A stretch of 64,000 bases of DNA from Perognathus longimembris pacificus (Eukaryota; Chordata; Mammalia; Rodentia; Heteromyidae): contig NC_063162.1 of NCBI RefSeq assembly GCF_023159225.1, positions 91,907,880-91,971,879 of the forward strand, in the 5' to 3' direction. Positions within the stretch are counted from its first letter, which is position 1; the number at the start of each line of letters is the position of its first letter. A model generated the notes under the pieces. That model made no database searches. It was not told the origin of the DNA and saw only the letters and a list, made by a program, of their open reading frames with translations. A program made the position numbers and the translations under genes. Shown here in pieces: positions 61,204-64,000 of the stretch.

Positions 61204-62588
61204 TAGACACTTCAGTGTTTAACTCTCAGTGTATGAAGAAGGACCCAAAGCATCAAGGCTTTTAGCATTTTTGTTTTCCCAAGTTACAGGGTTGGGACAC
61301 AAAGAACGATCATGCTCAAGGTCTTGCAACTTAAGGTAGATTTCTTTGTGGATGACACCTAACACCTAGCTTATAAAACACTGTGGAACATTCATAAGGA
61401 TTCAGGCAGAGTAGTTCAGAGAGAATGGTGGAGTGGTGAAACATTTAGGGTCTGAATGATGTCAAGACTTAGAGAACTGAATGCTGAGAGAGTCTAGGTT
61501 TAAGGTGGGAAGAACAAAGTTAAAAGAGAACTTTCTAGGACTCTATGGACTAGCTGTAATACATACCAAGATAATGAAAAAAGAGTAACTTACTGGCCAT
61601 TCTAGAATCATTAGTGATGGAAGATTATGGTCATCATTCAATGAAAGTCTGTAATGATGTTAGGTAACTAATTTTAACACAAAGAGGCTCATGGATGCTC
61701 CAGGCTCAGAGTCAAGCTGGAATACAGTAGAACACACAGCTCTCTTATCCATTGCTCTATTATCAGAATGACAGTTCAGATATTTCCAAAAAGAGTTCAA
61801 AATGCACAGTCTGTGTATTAATTGACAGACTCAGAAGATGAAGACTGTAGGAATTTTATTAAGGTGTGGCCATCAACGTTTTTCTGATCCCAATCACAAA
61901 GATGATATTAAGTGCTGGTTTAAAGGAGTCTAATTAATCATACGTGATAAAAGAAATTCAAAGTGACGGTTAAAGGAATATGGCTTTTTTTTAAAGAGTT
62001 GTATAATACATCATCATTATTTTCAGCCTCAGACAAATTCATCAGGGAGAAATAATTTTTCTTAAGAGTCACCCAGATGTTCTCTGCCAGCTGCTTACAT
62101 CCTCCCCAACTATTTGTCCATTCTTATTTCCTAAGAAATGTTAGCTTCTTGAAAAGATTCCAAGTACATCATCAGTAACAGAAGTGGTGAAGCACCAAGG
62201 ATTCTGAATTTGGATAGCAGTGGCCAACAATGGCAAAGATATTACCAAAAAAATTCTAGCTCAGGTTCTATGACCAGTTGAATAATTGGACTTGCCAATT
62301 CCATTTCCAGACTTTTTTTTCTATAAAGAACAAAGACAGCTGCTGGTCTAAATCGGTATTTCTTAAAGGAAGTTAGCCTCTAGCTAATCGGAATCACATG
62401 ACACTCAAAATGCAGATTTCTGAGCCTCACCTAAGACCAAGTTGAAAACTTAAATTTGAGTGAGACTCGCATGACTACATTGAAAATAAGTCCTGCTGAG
62501 CTCTCTTTACCCTTCTAGGTCTGCCATCTGGGTTGATTTTTTCATAACTTTAGTCTTTCTCTCTCACCCTCTCTCCCTCCCCCCACCC

Positions 62589-62589
<1 letters not shown>

Positions 62590-62647
<58 letters not shown>
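62590..62647. repeat. (GT)n
   Basis: Perfect run of about 27 units at the tail of the SINE at 62649. Confidence 0.97.
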
Positions 62648-62648
<1 letters not shown>

Positions 62649-62649
<1 letters not shown>

Positions 62650-62850
62650 CTGAGACTTGAATTCAGGGCCTTGCTGCTCAAGGCTGGCACTCTACATGTG
62701 AGCTATATGTTCACTTCAAACTTTATGATAGTTAATTAAAGATTACAGTCTGACAGCCTTTCCTGCTGGTACTGGCTTTAACCTGTGATCATCAGTTCCC
62801 AGATTGCTGAATAGCTAGGATTAGAGGCCTGAACCACAAGCACTTAGTCC
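62649..62850 (-). mobile_element. B1/ID-like composite SINE
   Basis: 'actgagacttgaattcaggg' through 'aatagctaggattagagg'; (GT)n on its tail side. Confidence 0.8.
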
Positions 62851-63329
62851 TTATATCTTTTATGACTTAGTAGTAGCCAACAATTTAAGCCTACTGACAA
62901 AACAAGCAAAACTCAAATAAAACTTAAAAAGGCAAAATTTGATTTAAATAGATCGGAGACAGATTAACAATAAGGACTTGGACTATATTGAAGCAACTGC
63001 AAAACTTAATTTTAGAGGACAGGATTTTTAAAAAGATTCAATTTTGCAGGCCCCTTGGATAAAAAGAATATTTCCAGGAGAAATCTCTGTACTCTTAAGT
63101 GCTATCATTTAACACAAAGGAAAATGAAAGTTCTCAGGATAACACATTATTTTATTTAGTTGATTCAATTAGACAATTGAATGAATAGAAGTTTTATTTG
63201 GGGTTGTGTTGTTAGTTAAGACTACAATCCCCACTACTTTAGAGGAAGATATTAGGAAAAGCAAAACTAAAATGCTAGCCTGGAAAAGCATTTTAGAGAG
63301 AGACACCATCTCACTAGATAAATGAGAAT

Positions 63330-63568
63330 AGTGGTCATATGTGTAATTCCAGTTTAGTTTGGAGGTGGCAGTAAGAGGTTTGCCATCCAAGGCTTGCCCA
63401 AGAAAAAACACTAACCTATATTGAGAAAAAAAAAAACCCACTGAGCTCTATCCAAAAACTTACTGATGCAAAAGAGAACTCAGAACATGGCTAAAGTGAT
63501 AGAAGTCATGCCTGGTAAGCAGAAGGCCTTGAATTCAAATGCTAGTGCCACCAAAAAGAAAAAAGTTG
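63330..63568 (+). mobile_element. B1 plus ID composite SINE, diverged
   Basis: 'gtgtaattccagtttag' and the ID-like end 'gccttgaattcaaatgc'. Confidence 0.6.
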
Positions 63569-64000
63569 TTTATGGTTAAAACAACAGAGGTGGTAGCTTT
63601 TGAAGAGATGTATAGTCATATTGGATATATGTGGACATTACTCAAGATTTTATTAATTTATTAGTAGAGGAGAGGCAGATAATAAGCATGAAGTAGTCAT
63701 AAGATCGTGGTTCTTTTGGTGGCTTAATTTAGGGGCAATTTTCAATGAGTGCCTGAAAACTGTAGAAATCTTATGTCTATTTTCAGCATTGACAGCAACT
63801 TGAAATAATGCTAAAAACATCTCACTTGAGCACATTAGTGTTTAGACTGTCTCCTTGAATACTACTCTGTAACATTTGACCTTCCATGATTTATGAAACA
63901 CTCTTTTCTACCAGCCTGTACCATCACCATCTCAGGTGCCCCTTTCTGTTCCTTCCTTTCCTGATCTAGTTGCCAGCTCTCTCATTTCTGCTGAGAAGTA

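Larger units (their letters stand above)
43208..64000 (-). other. Hdac9 upstream intron, continuing past the window
   Basis: At least 20.8 kb unless the 50516 block is a used exon. The preceding canonical exon (ending GGYKVTAK in known HDAC9) was searched for by eye on the minus strand and not found. Besides the listed repeats, 45400-45990, 46830-47450, 47700-48520, 50360-50930, 51720-53200, 53830-55040, 56300-57200, 57700-58270, 59820-60820, 61210-62570 and 62860-63320 hold nothing I can name. Confidence 0.8.

Overview
The window is nuclear DNA from a mammal, almost certainly a rodent. It is AT-rich, has no dense coding and is full of retroposons. The commonest young SINE is a dimer of two tRNA-like units: 'ggctggggatatggcctagtgg', a B box 'ggttcgattccc', then a second unit 'gtggctcaagtggcagagtgc' and an A tail. 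It belongs to the ID-like class and, as far as I recall, fits Geomyoidea (pocket mice, kangaroo rats); this species guess is tentative. B1-plus-ID-like composite SINEs, rodent-type L1, a few MIR and LTR relics and many microsatellites make up most of the rest.

The only conventional gene I can support is the 3' part of Hdac9 (class IIa histone deacetylase 9) on the minus strand. In transcript order the exons are 43207-43074 (end of the deacetylase domain, with the class IIa GGHDLT motif), 28525-28441 and 3123-2976 (C-terminal tail ending QEDS(R)). Their phases are consistent (2+132, 84+1, 2+144+2 nt) and all have AG/GT borders. The last short coding exon (ending in an EEEPAL-type tail in known HDAC9) is not visible and should lie left of base 1. 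The exons of the upstream catalytic domain should lie right of base 64000. An alternative short C-terminus is visible as read-through of the 28441 donor, with a stop eight codons on. A 67-base minus-strand block at 50516-50582 has good splice sites, is open in two frames and splices in frame to the 43207 exon; it is the least explained coding-like signal here.

Layout: 1-2975 is intron with polypyrimidine tracts; 3124-28440 is an intron of about 25 kb holding a 5'-inverted L1 with target duplication (11268-13917), other L1 pieces, LTR relics and many SINEs; 28526-43073 is an intron of about 14.5 kb with an L1 interrupted by a young SINE; 43208-64000 is upstream intron with an ancient L1, two very long purine/pyrimidine tracts (46.0-46.4 kb, 51.1-51.6 kb) and a second inverted L1 (58.95-59.8 kb). 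Introns of HDAC9 are known to carry regulatory elements of the neighbouring TWIST1 gene, so the repeat-poor blocks are candidates for conserved non-coding DNA. I saw no tRNA, rRNA, CRISPR or bacterial features and no clear novel multi-gene system.
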